Assembly: GCA_016193585.1 (NCBI GenBank)
Contig: JACPRW010000010.1
Location: 40,962 to 104,961, forward strand
Source of the DNA: Candidatus Aenigmatarchaeota archaeon
GTDB lineage: Archaea > Aenigmatarchaeota > Aenigmatarchaeia > GW2011-AR5
Direction of reading: 5' to 3'
DNA length: 64,000 bases
Within the stretch, counting starts at the first letter, position 1. The number at the start of each line of letters is the position of its first letter. The notes beneath the pieces were generated by a model. It did no database searches, was not told where the DNA came from, and worked only from the letters and a program-made list of their open reading frames with translations. The position numbers and the translations under genes were made by a program. Below, one piece after another: positions 43,505 to 51,967 of the stretch.

Positions 43505-44188
43505 TTAAGCAGCTGCAGGCAATGCGCTGCGTTGTGCTGCGTATTTGTTTGCAAGCGTGGTTATTTTTTCCCCTGCCTTACGAAGTAAGCGTTTGAGCGG
43601 TCCGTACATGCTTGCTTCCCTCTGCACGTCTCCTATCAGTGCGTGGTAGCCCCTGCTGCCGTCGGGGCCGACATATTCCCTGTCAGCCACTTCCCCGATT
43701 GCTCTCGCGAGCGGATACGGATTCTCTTCTTCCAGAATCGTTGTTGCGAGTTCATGATTGCCACGGCTCCTCTCGAACTGTGCCCGTGCATAGGTCGGAA
43801 TCGACTCCATGAGCTGGTTTGACCAGTGATTTCTCATGTCGTCATACGTCGCAAGCGCTGCTGAAAGCACATGGTCGAACTCGTGCTTCGCGACGCGTTT
43901 CGCGCGCCCGAAATAACCCTTCAGCTTTCCTATGCTTGTATTGAGCCCGACGACGGCCGCCTGCATTGTATCCTTTATCCCGTTGTATGTTATCTCCGTC
44001 ACGCCGAGCGTATGCGGATCGTCAAGCGCGTCAACATAGACAGGGACGTGCTTGAGGTTGGGTGTGCCGTCGTTGTCATGGTAAAGCCCCATGAAACGTG
44101 CGAAATCAGGCCCTTCGGCTGCTGCTTCCTTCCTCGCATCCCCGGCTGCACGGTATAATTCCTCGGTCAGACCGTCGGTATCTGCCAT
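43505..44188 (-). CDS. Hypothetical protein with HExxH motif
   Basis: 227 residues, no family recognised. Contains AKHEFDHVLSAA (HEFDH) around residues 100-104, the HExxH pattern of zinc metallopeptidases; a third ligand is not obvious. Otherwise helical and charged. No signal peptide. Downstream of KsgA in the same orientation. Confidence 0.5.
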   Translation of the reverse strand: MADTDGLTEELYRAAGDARKEAAAEGPDFARFMGLYHDNDGTPNLKHVPVYVDALDDPHTLGVTEITYNGIKDTMQAAVVGLNTSIGKLKGYFGRAKRVAKHEFDHVLSAALATYDDMRNHWSNQLMESIPTYARAQFERSRGNHELATTILEEENPYPLARAIGEVADREYVGPDGSRGYHALIGDVQREASMYGPLKRLLRKAGEKITTLANKYAAQRSALPAAA

Positions 44189-44205
44189 ATCGTTATCACT
44201 TGTTC

Positions 44206-44922
44206 TTATAGTAGGTTCGAATTATTCATCTCGTACAATGCTTTTATTTCTTCGTAGGTGAGCTGGTGCACCTTTTTCCTCGCCAATTCTTGTGGGAAAT
44301 CCTTTAAAACGTTTCGGACGTCCCTGTTCCGCTCGCGGTAGATGGGGGAGAGGAATTTCCAGAAGCGCTCGTCCATGGGTTGCTGCTGGTCGATAACGAC
44401 GATGCTCGAGTCGTATGGAGCGGCGGGATAGAAATCCTGCCGGGAAACGTGTGCAGCCACAGCAACCGACGCGCAGCCGCTGAGCAGCATGCCCAGCTTC
44501 GTTGGAGTAATGAGCTTTTCGGCAAACTCTTTCTGGACAATGAGCACTGCCCGCTCCCATTGCATCTTGAGCAGCATGAGAAGGAGCGGCTGGGATAGGG
44601 CATAGGGTATGTTGGAAATGATTTTGTTGAACGCGGGCGCATGGGCAAGCACCTCGAGGGCGTCGCCGTGAATGACCGTCGTGCGCGGTAGTTTTTCGAG
44701 CTGCGGCAGAAACCTCCTGTCCTTCTCGACCGCTATAACGTGGCAGCGCTGGGCGATGAGCCCCGTCAGGTTGCCCGGCCCTGCGCCTATTTCGAGCACC
44801 GTGTCATGTTCCGAAAGCTCTGCAAGCGACAGCTCCGCTGCAAGGGCGCTTTGAGAAACGAGAATGTACTGGCCCAGTTTTCTGTTCGGCTGGACTGCCG
44901 GAAAAAACGGTTTTTTGCTCAT
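44206..44922 (-). CDS. ksgA: 16S rRNA adenine dimethyltransferase (KsgA/Dim1)
   Basis: 238 residues. LEIGAGPGNLT (SAM motif I), VIAVEKDRRF (motif II), VIHGDAL (III) and NIPYALSQP (catalytic motif IV). Dimethylates two adjacent adenines of the helix 45 loop near the 16S 3' end. Follows RpoN by 5 bases, so part of the ribosomal operon. Confidence 0.92.
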   Translation of the reverse strand: MSKKPFFPAVQPNRKLGQYILVSQSALAAELSLAELSEHDTVLEIGAGPGNLTGLIAQRCHVIAVEKDRRFLPQLEKLPRTTVIHGDALEVLAHAPAFNKIISNIPYALSQPLLLMLLKMQWERAVLIVQKEFAEKLITPTKLGMLLSGCASVAVAAHVSRQDFYPAAPYDSSIVVIDQQQPMDERFWKFLSPIYRERNRDVRNVLKDFPQELARKKVHQLTYEEIKALYEMNNSNLL

Positions 44923-44927
44923 GGAAA

Positions 44928-45131
44928 CTATACGGCGAACCGTGATATGTCCCTGTGCGCGTCGTGGTGCGTCAGGAAGAGGGCGCGGCAGCAGTAGCGC
45001 TCGAGTCCCAGTTCATCGAGAACAGCGCCCGGCTTTTCTCCTTTTGCCACGCGCTCGTTGTATTTTTCCCAGAGATGCGCGACAGGCTTCCCGCAACTCA
45101 GGCACCGGACAGGTATGATGATACGAACCAC
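44928..45131 (-). CDS. rpoN: RNA polymerase subunit N (Rpb10)
   Basis: 67 residues. PVRCLSCGKPVAHLWEKY and ERYCCRALFLTH give the CxxC...CC zinc bundle of Rpb10. Full length. A TTTTAAATG element upstream (about 45150) may be an internal promoter. Confidence 0.96.
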   Translation of the reverse strand: MVRIIIPVRCLSCGKPVAHLWEKYNERVAKGEKPGAVLDELGLERYCCRALFLTHHDAHRDISRFAV

Positions 45132-45157
45132 CGCTCTCTTTTCATTGTAAAATACAT

Positions 45158-45352
45158 TTAAAAGCCATAGCGCCAGCTGCTGAGCGATTCAGCGAAGCCG
45201 TCTCCCCAGCCTTCCTGCTTTATCTTTTCCATGATTTTCTCGAGCTCGCCCCTGTCAAGCCATATGCCGTGCTCGTTGCAGACGTCGGTCATGATTCCAC
45301 GTATCTCCCTCGCTTCCATGCGCTTGTTGCAGACAGGACATTCCATGGGCAT
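45158..45352 (-). CDS. TFIIB-type zinc-ribbon (zf-TFIIB) protein
   Basis: 64 residues: MECPVCNKRMEAREIRGIMTDVC, then GIWLDRGELEKIMEKI. CPxC...D.C...GIWLD.GELE is the zf-TFIIB family pattern, small zinc proteins of unknown partner. Located inside the ribosomal operon between S9 and RpoN. Confidence 0.82.
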   Translation of the reverse strand: MPMECPVCNKRMEAREIRGIMTDVCNEHGIWLDRGELEKIMEKIKQEGWGDGFAESLSSWRYGF

Positions 45353-45362
45353 TACCTCTCCG

Positions 45363-45503
45363 TCAGAACGACATCCTCTTTGCTATCTCGGCAACTTCCT
45401 TGTAATGGGCGCCGCACGCAAATAAACTTTTTGTCGAGCCGAAAACTTCCATGAAGGGGAGTGCACGGAGGTTTTCCGTTTTCCCGCATATCTCGCATTG
45501 CAT
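45363..45503 (-). CDS. Small zinc-binding protein (46 aa)
   Basis: MQCEICGKTENLRALPFMEV..., later ACGAHYKEVAEIAKRM. CxxC plus C-x2-H suggests one zinc site. Sits 27 bases after S9 and 10 before the zf-TFIIB gene in the same operon, supporting a real gene. Confidence 0.6.
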   Translation of the reverse strand: MQCEICGKTENLRALPFMEVFGSTKSLFACGAHYKEVAEIAKRMSF

Positions 45504-45530
45504 GATGCCTCACGCCTGAATTCCATTCTA

Positions 45531-45965
45531 TTATCGCTTGCTTTGCTGCTTGCTTCGCCGCGGGCCGGCAGTGCTTCGCGATGGCTTGTGCGGCTCTGTC
45601 CTGCGCGGGTCCGAAATAAGGAGGCTCCTGTCGTATTCGAGGTACATATTCTTAAGGTTCTCATTCTTGTGGAAGTTGACAAGTCCGTTGGCGATAGCGG
45701 TGCGCGCGGCTTCTGCCTGCCCCCACACGCCGCCGCCATGGACGGAAACGCTGATGTCGACTGATTTGGCAAGGTCGCCGGCAAGTATGAGCGCTTCCCT
45801 GATTCGCATCTGCCGGTAGCGGGGGCTGATGTGGTCAAGCGGGATGGAATTCACCCGCACGACGCCTTTCCCCTCGCGCACCGTAGCCCGGGCAATCGCC
45901 CGCTTTCGCTTGCCGACCGTGACCATGGTCTTTTTTCGCTTCTTCTTTTGTTCGGCTTCAGTCAT
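45531..45965 (-). CDS. rpsI: Ribosomal protein S9 (uS9)
   Basis: 144 residues from ATG 45965. GKRKRAIARATVREGKGVVRVN at the start, VSVHGGGVWGQAEAARTAIANGL in the middle and basic tail. The very end is SKQQSKR rather than the usual RKFSKR, and the last 25 residues are Ser/Pro/Arg-rich. Confidence 0.95.
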   Translation of the reverse strand: MTEAEQKKKRKKTMVTVGKRKRAIARATVREGKGVVRVNSIPLDHISPRYRQMRIREALILAGDLAKSVDISVSVHGGGVWGQAEAARTAIANGLVNFHKNENLKNMYLEYDRSLLISDPRRTEPHKPSRSTAGPRRSKQQSKR

Positions 45966-45969
45966 ATGA

Positions 45970-46380
45970 CTAGACCTGTCTTTTCCATCCCAGTGTCTTC
46001 GCAAGGTCTTCCACGTACAGGAAATTTGAGCTGATTTCCTTGGCGGCAACTGTTTGCATCTCGCCCTTGATTTCTCCGGGGAGCGAGACGTACACGCGGA
46101 GCCTCCTGAGAGCATCGCGTCCCTTGTTGGTTTTGTACGGCAGCATCCCGCGCACCGCGCGCTTGACAATCATGTCAGGCCTTGACGGGAAGAAGGGACC
46201 GTGCTGGGGCGAGCCTTTTTTCCGCCGCGCAAGGTATTTTTCTTTTATCTGCTTCTTATTGCCAGTGATGATCACTTTCTCTGCATTGACAAGCATTATT
46301 TCCTCGCCTTTGAGGAGCCGCTGCGCTATGTGCGAAGCCAGCCTCCCGAGCACCGCATTCTTGCCGTCAATTGTTATCAA
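45970..46380 (-). CDS. rplM: Ribosomal protein L13 (uL13)
   Basis: 136 residues: IDGKNAVLGRLASHIAQRLLKGEEI, GPFFPSRPDMIVKRAVRGMLPYKTNKGRDAL, standard archaeal L13. Four bases before S9. Confidence 0.95.
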   Translation of the reverse strand: MITIDGKNAVLGRLASHIAQRLLKGEEIMLVNAEKVIITGNKKQIKEKYLARRKKGSPQHGPFFPSRPDMIVKRAVRGMLPYKTNKGRDALRRLRVYVSLPGEIKGEMQTVAAKEISSNFLYVEDLAKTLGWKRQV

Positions 46381-46386
46381 CGTCCA

Positions 46387-46746
46387 TTACCTTTTCATTT
46401 GATACTGTATTTCATGTTCCGTCAGCTCTCTGAGCGAGTCGCCATCCACCGCCAGCACATTGAAGTCCTCGACAATGACGCCACTCAAAGCGTTGAATTC
46501 TGCCACATCAGGCTTCAATTTTTTGAGCTCCCGGGCAACATTTTTCCCTACAGGATAGGCTTTCAGGACAACTACATTAGGATTCCCGTCATCATATAGA
46601 GGGCTCATGTTTCCTGCGTAACACTTTCCCCCTCTGTAAATTACCACAAGAGCTGAAGGATGCGCGCCCAGTATTTGCTGCAAAGGCCCAAGCGCCTCAT
46701 GCATTGCCACGATGTAGCGGGCTTTCTCCCCGGTTGTCTGTTTCAT
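46387..46746 (-). CDS. Hypothetical protein inside the ribosomal operon (119 aa)
   Basis: Not recognised. Soluble alpha/beta: SALVVIYRGGKCYAGNMSP, NVVVLKAYPVGKNVARELKKL, VIVEDFNVLAVDGDSL. Overlaps L18e by 4 bases and is 6 bases before L13, so it is translated with them. In other archaea L18e and L13 are directly adjacent, making this a lineage-specific insertion. Confidence 0.6.
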   Translation of the reverse strand: MKQTTGEKARYIVAMHEALGPLQQILGAHPSALVVIYRGGKCYAGNMSPLYDDGNPNVVVLKAYPVGKNVARELKKLKPDVAEFNALSGVIVEDFNVLAVDGDSLRELTEHEIQYQMKR

Positions 46747-47072
46747 ACCACTATCCTTGCCTTCTCCTTTGACTTCAGGATTTCTTCAAGCGGCAGCGCC
46801 GCGCCGCCTGCTTGTGCTATCTTCTCCTTTGACCGGTGCGAGAACTGCCATGCAAACACTTTTACCGGCTTGGTAAGCTCTCCTTCTGAGAGAACCTTGC
46901 CCGGGACGACGATGCTCTCGTTGCTCCTGGCCAGCTTGTTTATCTTCCATAAGTTCACGGAGTTCCGCTGCCTGCGGCCAGCAGCGAGCTGGCTGGCGAT
47001 GTCCTTGTATTCGCGTTGCTGCTGCAGTGTCGCGATAAGCTTCCGGAGGCCTGGATTGTCTTTGTGCGGCAT
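46743..47072 (-). CDS. rpl18e: Ribosomal protein L18e (eL18)
   Basis: 109 residues: NPGLRKLIATLQQQREYKDIASQLA, RNSVNLWKINKLARSNESIVVPGKVLSEGEL, VFAWQFSHRSKEKI. Full archaeal length. Confidence 0.94.
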   Translation of the reverse strand: MPHKDNPGLRKLIATLQQQREYKDIASQLAAGRRQRNSVNLWKINKLARSNESIVVPGKVLSEGELTKPVKVFAWQFSHRSKEKIAQAGGAALPLEEILKSKEKARIVV

Positions 47073-47091
47073 AGTGTTCGGTTCTCAGGGA

Positions 47092-47321
47092 TGCGGGGGA
47101 AGGGATTTGAACCCTCGTAGCGAATCGTCAGCGGCGCACGAGCGCCGTCCGCTAACGCACAGGATCTTAAGTATGGCAATCATTAAGCATATACGTTAAA
47201 AAGCTTAATGTTCCTGCCCCTTTTTCCGTAACGCCTTCCGTCAACGCTTGTGCGTGAGCAAAAGGGTCGAGCCAGACTTGGGATGGGGACAGCCGAGCAG
47301 CGCTAGGCCGTTTACCCCCGC
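47092..47321 (-). tRNA. tRNA-Leu(TAA) with several introns (about 230 bases)
   Basis: Acceptor GCGGGGG/CCCCCGC with discriminator A; T-arm GAGGG-TTCAAAT-CCCTT. Anticodon stem CAGGA/TCCTG flanks CTTAAGA (TAA), but about 40 bases separate CAGGA from the loop (intron near position 31/32). About 29 bases (47114-47142) lie in the variable arm between GTGCGTTAG and TCGCTACGAGG; removing them recreates the arm of tRNA-Leu(GAG). Extra sequence also exists between the acceptor and anticodon stem (about 47218-47312), probably one or two more introns. Located between RpoD and L18e as in many archaea. Confidence 0.78.
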
Positions 47322-47410
47322 AACACATGCATGCCGCATGTGGTGTGCCTGGCATGCTCATGTTATGGAACAGTGCTTTAAAATGTATCTGTGCCGGAAA
47401 AGATGAGAAT

Positions 47411-48193
47411 TTACTTGATTGCCTTCTTCGCTTCTTCGGCGAATTCCTGTGCCATGTCCTTGACTGTGGCAAGTGCCATGAGCAGGACCTGCTGGGCGTT
47501 GAGGCCTGATATCGACTCGACGTCGAATGCGAATGAGTTCTCATGAGCCTCTACCCTGACGCCGTCGCTCAGCTCAACGCAGCGCATGCAGAGAATGCAC
47601 TGCTGCTCGTTGACTACCTTTACCTTGCCGTCTTTTTTTTCAAAAACGTGCGTCGGGCACGCGTCCACGATTTTTTCGTCTGCCTTGTCGGGGCTTACCT
47701 TGACGACCGGCGTGTGCCGGTAGCCTGCTATCGACGCTTTCCATTTTGCATGGTCCCTGCCGAAGCCGAGCTGCGCGGTTGCGGAGAATTTGAGCCGCAC
47801 TCCCTCGAGCAGCTCCACGATGGGTATCTCCGTCTCGAGGACGGCGACACCGGCGTCCTGCGATGCGATGTCTCCTGACCTGACGGTGCACGGTCCTGTC
47901 TTCTCGAGGGTCAGGATGGCCTCGCAGTTGGAGCAGCCTTTGCCGTTGCATTTGCAGTCGTCCTTGAGCTTGTACGATTTCGGGTCAAAAACAAGTGGGA
48001 TGAGGCCGAGCCGGTGCGCGATGACCTCGTCGAAGAGCCCGGAGGTGTTCTCCTCCATGTCAACGTATTCTATGGCGAGCACTGGTATTTCGTTCGTCAT
48101 GGTCCTGCGCAGGGCGTTGGCGAACGCTGCATCAGTGCCCTCCAGCACAAACGTAAGTTTCCGGTCTGACTTTTCCAGAATGCGAAAATTCAT
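47411..48193 (-). CDS. rpoD: RNA polymerase subunit D (Rpb3) with Fe-S domain
   Basis: 260 residues. FVLEGTDAAFANALRRTMTNEIPVLAIEYV at the N-terminus, GLIPL motif, then a ferredoxin-like insertion with CPTHVF and CILCMRCVEL plus an upstream CKCNGKGCSNC knuckle. Forms the D-L platform that nucleates polymerase assembly. Upstream ATATTTTAAT at 48224-48234 is a likely promoter. Confidence 0.94.
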   Translation of the reverse strand: MNFRILEKSDRKLTFVLEGTDAAFANALRRTMTNEIPVLAIEYVDMEENTSGLFDEVIAHRLGLIPLVFDPKSYKLKDDCKCNGKGCSNCEAILTLEKTGPCTVRSGDIASQDAGVAVLETEIPIVELLEGVRLKFSATAQLGFGRDHAKWKASIAGYRHTPVVKVSPDKADEKIVDACPTHVFEKKDGKVKVVNEQQCILCMRCVELSDGVRVEAHENSFAFDVESISGLNAQQVLLMALATVKDMAQEFAEEAKKAIK

Positions 48194-48251
48194 AGAATCG
48201 CTCCGTTGTCCTTTTCATCAGCAAAGGATTAAAATATACGTGCAGGTGATG

Positions 48252-48641
48252 CTACACTCTTCTTCCACGCCGCCCTCCCTTTTTCCGTATCGAATCATGG
48301 GAAATCGGCGTGACGTCCTCGATGCTGCCTATCCTGAAGCCTGCGCGCGCCAGTGCACGGATTGCCGGCTGCGCTCCCTGGCCGGGTATCTTGGACTTGT
48401 TTCCTCCCGGGGCGCGTATCTTGATGTGCAGGTTGGTGATGCCTATGGCAACCGCCTTGTCGGCTGCTTTCCGGGCGGCTTTCATCGCAGTGAACGGCTT
48501 TCCCTTGTTCATATCCTTGTCAGAAACCATGCCGCCGCTTGCGACAGCTATGGTTTCGGCGCCGGTCAGGTCGGTTATGTGCACGATGGTATTGTTCATC
48601 GACGAAAAAATATGCGCTATGCCCCACTTTTCTCTTGCCAT
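48252..48641 (-). CDS. rpsK: Ribosomal protein S11 (uS11)
   Basis: 129 residues: [50 protein letters not shown], ending [11 protein letters not shown]. Full length. Thirteen bases after S4. Confidence 0.96.
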   Translation of the reverse strand: MAREKWGIAHIFSSMNNTIVHITDLTGAETIAVASGGMVSDKDMNKGKPFTAMKAARKAADKAVAIGITNLHIKIRAPGGNKSKIPGQGAQPAIRALARAGFRIGSIEDVTPISHDSIRKKGGRRGRRV

Positions 48642-48654
48642 ACGTCAACACCTG

Positions 48655-49137
48655 CTATGCAGTTTTCGGTTCCCCCGCCGGCACGTGCGCGAGGATTATC
48701 TTTTCCTCCAGCACTTTGGGAACAAGATAGCTCGGCCAGAGTATCTTCCGGCGGTCAACAATCACGTGTCCGTGGACAATGAGCTGGCGTGCATGCTTGA
48801 CTGAATGCGCGTATCCCTTCTTGTACACGAGTGTCTGCAGCCGCCTGTCGAGGATGTCCTCGAGCCCTATGTCGAGGATGTCCTCGAGCTTCGAGCAGCT
48901 GATGCCCAGCTTGTTGAGCTTCTCGAAAAGTATGCGTTCTTTCTGTTCGTCATGTTTTGCCTGCAGCGCGCGCGCCCGCTGCCTGAAATTCCTGAGGATG
49001 GACTGGGTGCGCCACACCTCGCGCTTCCGACGCAGCCCGAACGACTGGAGGAGCTTCTTTTCCTTGTCTATCCTGTCCTTGTCGAAAGGCCTGAGTGGCC
49101 GTTCGTACTTCTTGCGCTGCTTTTTTGGATGGCCCAT
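48655..49137 (-). CDS. rpsD: Ribosomal protein S4 (uS4)
   Basis: 160 residues: MGHPKKQRKKYERPLRPFDKDRI, then LEDILDIGLEDILDRRLQTLVYKKGYAHSVKHARQLIVHGHV with the S4 RNA-binding domain. Slightly short at the C-terminus. Confidence 0.95.
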   Translation of the reverse strand: MGHPKKQRKKYERPLRPFDKDRIDKEKKLLQSFGLRRKREVWRTQSILRNFRQRARALQAKHDEQKERILFEKLNKLGISCSKLEDILDIGLEDILDRRLQTLVYKKGYAHSVKHARQLIVHGHVIVDRRKILWPSYLVPKVLEEKIILAHVPAGEPKTA

Positions 49138-49169
49138 ACTATCTCACAATATCAAGAACGCTGGTGATG

Positions 49170-49655
49170 TTATTTTTTCGCCTCCTGTTTCGGCGCCGAA
49201 GCCGCAGGTTTCTGCGCCGCCCGCGCTGCCTTCTTCATGACGCCGACGGATTTCTGCGTCCTGAACGAGCTGCGTGTCCTTTGGCCGCGCACCGGCTGTC
49301 CCAGCGAGTGCCGCACGCCGCGGTATGCCCTGATTCGCCTGAGCGTGTTGATGTCGTCCCGCTGCCGCAGGTCAAGGATGGAACCAGTGAAGTGCAGGTC
49401 AGTTCCTGTTTCAGGGTCCCTCCGCCTGTTGAGCATCCAGCGGGGAAACGTCGGATTGGTGATAGCTTGCGCGAGTTCCTGCAGTTCGCTGTCGCTCAGA
49501 AGCCCTATCTTCTTCTTCGGGTCGACCTTGCTTGTCAGGCACAAGGCATGCGAGAATGTCTTGCCGATGCCCTTTATTCTCCGTAGCGCCCGCTCGGCCG
49601 CAAGATTCCCCGGCAAGTCAGTTGCCAAAAACCGCACGATTTTTCTAGGCTCCAC
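49170..49655 (-). CDS. rpsM: Ribosomal protein S13 (uS13)
   Basis: 161 residues: KIVRFLATDLPGNLAAERALRRIKGIGKTFSHALC, RRIRAYRGVRHSLGQPVRGQRTRSSFR. The C-terminal 20 residues are an Ala/Lys tail. First gene of the long operon running down to KsgA. Confidence 0.95.
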   Translation of the reverse strand: MEPRKIVRFLATDLPGNLAAERALRRIKGIGKTFSHALCLTSKVDPKKKIGLLSDSELQELAQAITNPTFPRWMLNRRRDPETGTDLHFTGSILDLRQRDDINTLRRIRAYRGVRHSLGQPVRGQRTRSSFRTQKSVGVMKKAARAAQKPAASAPKQEAKK

Positions 49656-49687
49656 AAAAATACCTCTTGCTTCGGGGTCTATTCCAT

Positions 49688-49784
49688 ACTATACCCAGAG
49701 ACATTAATATTTGAACAAATTAATGTCTCTGGCATATCCTGAATGACACTATACAATGTTCAATAATTTATGTCATTCAGTATA
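49688..49784. repeat. Dispersed hairpin element E4
   Basis: Starts ACTATA, ends AGTATA. Hairpin A: CCAGAGACATTAAT/ATTAATGTCTCTGG with loop TTGAACA (49711-49717). Hairpin B: CTGAATGACA/TGTCATTCAG with loop TGTTCAA (49757-49763). The loops are exactly complementary over seven bases. Between the divergent S13 and CBS genes. Confidence 0.85.
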
Positions 49785-49889
49785 ATTGGCACGACCACGC
49801 CAGCATCAGTTTAATATAAGGCAAAGCTTAAAATCTTGTTGTTCGTCAGAGAATCCAAACTTTTTATTGCTGCACGGCAAACTACTACC

Positions 49890-50339
49890 GTGAAAGTTGC
49901 TGACGTGATGTCGCGGCGCGTGGTGGCGCTCAAGCCCTCGCATACGCTGCACGACGCGCTGAAGCTGTTTGCTGCCAACAGGATTTCCGGCTGCCCGGTG
50001 ACGAGCCGCGGGAAGCTCGTAGGCGTGCTGTCCCAGTCCGACATCATCGCCCTGATTGACGTGCATGCGAAAATACAGAAGGAAACGACGTCACTGGTTC
50101 TTGCTGCGCTCGTGTCGGAAAAATACGATGCGCTCAAGCCCGCGATCAGGAAGCTGCTGAACCACGAAGTAAGAAGGTACATGCAAGGGAACGTGGTCAC
50201 CATCAGCTCTGGTGATGACCTCTATGAAGCCGCGAAGCTGATGAACAAGCACAAAATAGAGCGCCTCCCGGTGGTCGATGGCATGAGGCCGGTCGGCATC
50301 ATCTCGAAGAGCGACATCGCCAGAGCTTTGGGGGAGTAA
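49890..50339 (+). CDS. Two-CBS-domain protein
   Basis: 149 residues from GTG 49890, about 25 bases after TTTTTATTG. Two CBS domains: VADVMSRRVVALKPSHTLHDAL...ISGCPVTSRGKLVGVLSQSDI and VRRYMQGNVVTISSGDDLYEAAKLM...RLPVVDG.RPVGIISKSDI, separated by a 35-residue insert. Bind adenine nucleotides as a regulatory module; target unknown. Confidence 0.88.
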   Translation: MKVADVMSRRVVALKPSHTLHDALKLFAANRISGCPVTSRGKLVGVLSQSDIIALIDVHAKIQKETTSLVLAALVSEKYDALKPAIRKLLNHEVRRYMQGNVVTISSGDDLYEAAKLMNKHKIERLPVVDGMRPVGIISKSDIARALGE

Positions 50340-50391
50340 GCTGAACTGTCGGGAGAAACACTGCCTCGATCAGTTCTTCGAACAGCTGTGC

Positions 50392-50769
50392 TTATTCTTC
50401 TGTATCATCTTCAAGAGCTATTCGTTCCCTGCCGAGTCTGTACAATGTTCCTTCGTAATGTTCGAGCAGCCCTGCTTGCAGTAATGCTGTAGTAACAGGA
50501 TAGGGGAAACGTTCCTCGGTTTCGGGCAGGTAGACCGTTTCCTGAGTATCAACGTGACCGCCGGCGTCGGCACGTTTCTCATCCAGCTTCCTGTAAGCGA
50601 TACGTAATAACGCCTCTGCATCCGGCAAAAAGAAAAAAGCAGGGCCTTGATATCCTGGAGGGGGCTCGAAGCCATAAGACGCGTTTCCTCGTAACTGCAA
50701 CGTGCCATCATGCACTTCTCTTCCTGTCTCAGTTGATAACAAAAGTTCTCGCAATCTGTTGCTCGGCAT
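50392..50769 (-). CDS. Hypothetical protein (125 aa)
   Basis: Not recognised. Acidic and soluble; FEPPPGYQGPAFFFLPDAEALLRIAYRKL and ERFPYPVTTALLQAGLLEHYEG resemble a small winged-helix ending. Follows the lipoprotein gene in the same orientation. Confidence 0.5.
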   Translation of the reverse strand: MPSNRLRELLLSTETGREVHDGTLQLRGNASYGFEPPPGYQGPAFFFLPDAEALLRIAYRKLDEKRADAGGHVDTQETVYLPETEERFPYPVTTALLQAGLLEHYEGTLYRLGRERIALEDDTEE

Positions 50770-50812
50770 ACGATTACCTCTTGTGAGAATCTGTCTGACG
50801 TAATGAAAGCAG

Positions 50813-51574
50813 TCAGCAGCTTACATTTCTTGACTTTTCTTCAACAGGGACAAAGGTGTTGCCAGAATGCTCGTATCGTGTAACTCGTACACGGCAACGA
50901 GAGCCATTGTTCTTCTCGACAACTGTTTCAAATCCGTAGAGATAACGGGCGGGATCACCTGGCAGAAACCCATGAAAGCTTCCTGGAGGACCAGGTGGCG
51001 TTATGGTAAGTCCGGAAGTTTCCAGTCTGTCAGGGAAAAAAGGTCCATGAAATTCAAACGAGGCACCTGGTCCGGCTGATTGGGCAAATAGAGTATCCAT
51101 AGTCGCGCCATCAAGGACTTGATAGTTGTAGCGATATTCGTTTCTCTGCGTATCAAAAACAATGTGTCTTGTAAGCAGCTCACCGGTACCGTCTCCGGTT
51201 ACATCAGCGCAGCCTACAACAAGATTTCGTAGAGGGTAGTCTCCTTTTCGTAGAGGGGAGTCTCCTCTGGACGGACCATCGGCCCTTACATACCAAAGGG
51301 GTATCGACGGTATGGCTGCGTTATCACAACCGTATACGCGCGCGTTTATGCGTGACACCCTTCCATCAGTGGCCGGCTCTTCAGGGATTCGCTCGTACCC
51401 TGGTGTTGCTGTTGGTCGTGGCGCCGCTGTTGGCACTGCTGTTGGTGTCGGCGTACCTGTGGTGTACGCGACCGCTGTCTTTGGAATAGCAGACGGCGCA
51501 GGCGAAGCTGCCTGACTGCAGCCAGCAAGCAATGCGGCTAGCACTGCCGGACGCAGGTACGTTCCTATTCGCAT
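50813..51574 (-). CDS. Putative lipoprotein
   Basis: 253 residues. Signal peptide with lipobox LLAGCS (Cys19), then a Thr/Pro/Ala linker (TPTPTAVPTAAPRPTATPG) and an extracellular domain with VVGCADVTGDGTGELLTRH, an FG-GAP-like calcium loop (DVTGDGTGE). Probably membrane-tethered outside the cell. The linker is of low complexity. Confidence 0.65.
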   Translation of the reverse strand: MRIGTYLRPAVLAALLAGCSQAASPAPSAIPKTAVAYTTGTPTPTAVPTAAPRPTATPGYERIPEEPATDGRVSRINARVYGCDNAAIPSIPLWYVRADGPSRGDSPLRKGDYPLRNLVVGCADVTGDGTGELLTRHIVFDTQRNEYRYNYQVLDGATMDTLFAQSAGPGASFEFHGPFFPDRLETSGLTITPPGPPGSFHGFLPGDPARYLYGFETVVEKNNGSRCRVRVTRYEHSGNTFVPVEEKSRNVSC

Positions 51575-51601
51575 GAGAATCGTATAAACCCTCGTAGGAA
51601 A

Positions 51602-51610
51602 GTATTTAAA
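51602..51610 (-). promoter_or_regulatory. TATA box before the lipoprotein gene
   Basis: CTTTAAATACT on the minus strand, about 28 bases before ATG 51574. Confidence 0.55.
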
Positions 51611-51711
51611 GGTTATGTATTTTGCTTCTCTATAGTAATAACAAGTTTACTTTGTATAAAACTCACCACGATATCTATGCAGAGGCTGGACATTCCTGAG
51701 AACGCTGCTCG

Positions 51712-51876
51712 TTACGCAGGTTTCGCCCACTTGAACCTTCTTGGGTCCCTGCCGAGCTTGAGCAGGTTCTTTTCGCATTTCTTGCTGCAGAACCAGCTTA
51801 TCTTGCCTGCCCTGTCGACGACCATGGTACCGGTCCCTGCTTCGAGCGTGCCGCTGCAAAACGAGCATTTCGCCAT
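51712..51876 (-). CDS. rpl24e: Ribosomal protein L24e (eL24)
   Basis: 54 residues: MAKCSFCSGTLEAGTGTMVV, then KISWFCSKKCEKNLLKLGRDPRRFKWAK. CxxC plus C-x3-C zinc site, standard archaeal L24e. Third gene after L7Ae and S28e. Confidence 0.95.
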   Translation of the reverse strand: MAKCSFCSGTLEAGTGTMVVDRAGKISWFCSKKCEKNLLKLGRDPRRFKWAKPA

Positions 51877-51967
51877 TCAGAACCCACCATTATATTCAAA
51901 AATCTTTCAGATTTTTCAGCATCTCCGATGCTGTAATGTAGTCAGTTCCTGACCTCCGAAAGAAGTT

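Noticed and set aside
49836-49889. N-terminal extension of the CBS protein
   Set aside because: The upstream part overlaps the TATA-like box at about 49862; GTG 49890 begins directly at the first CBS domain.
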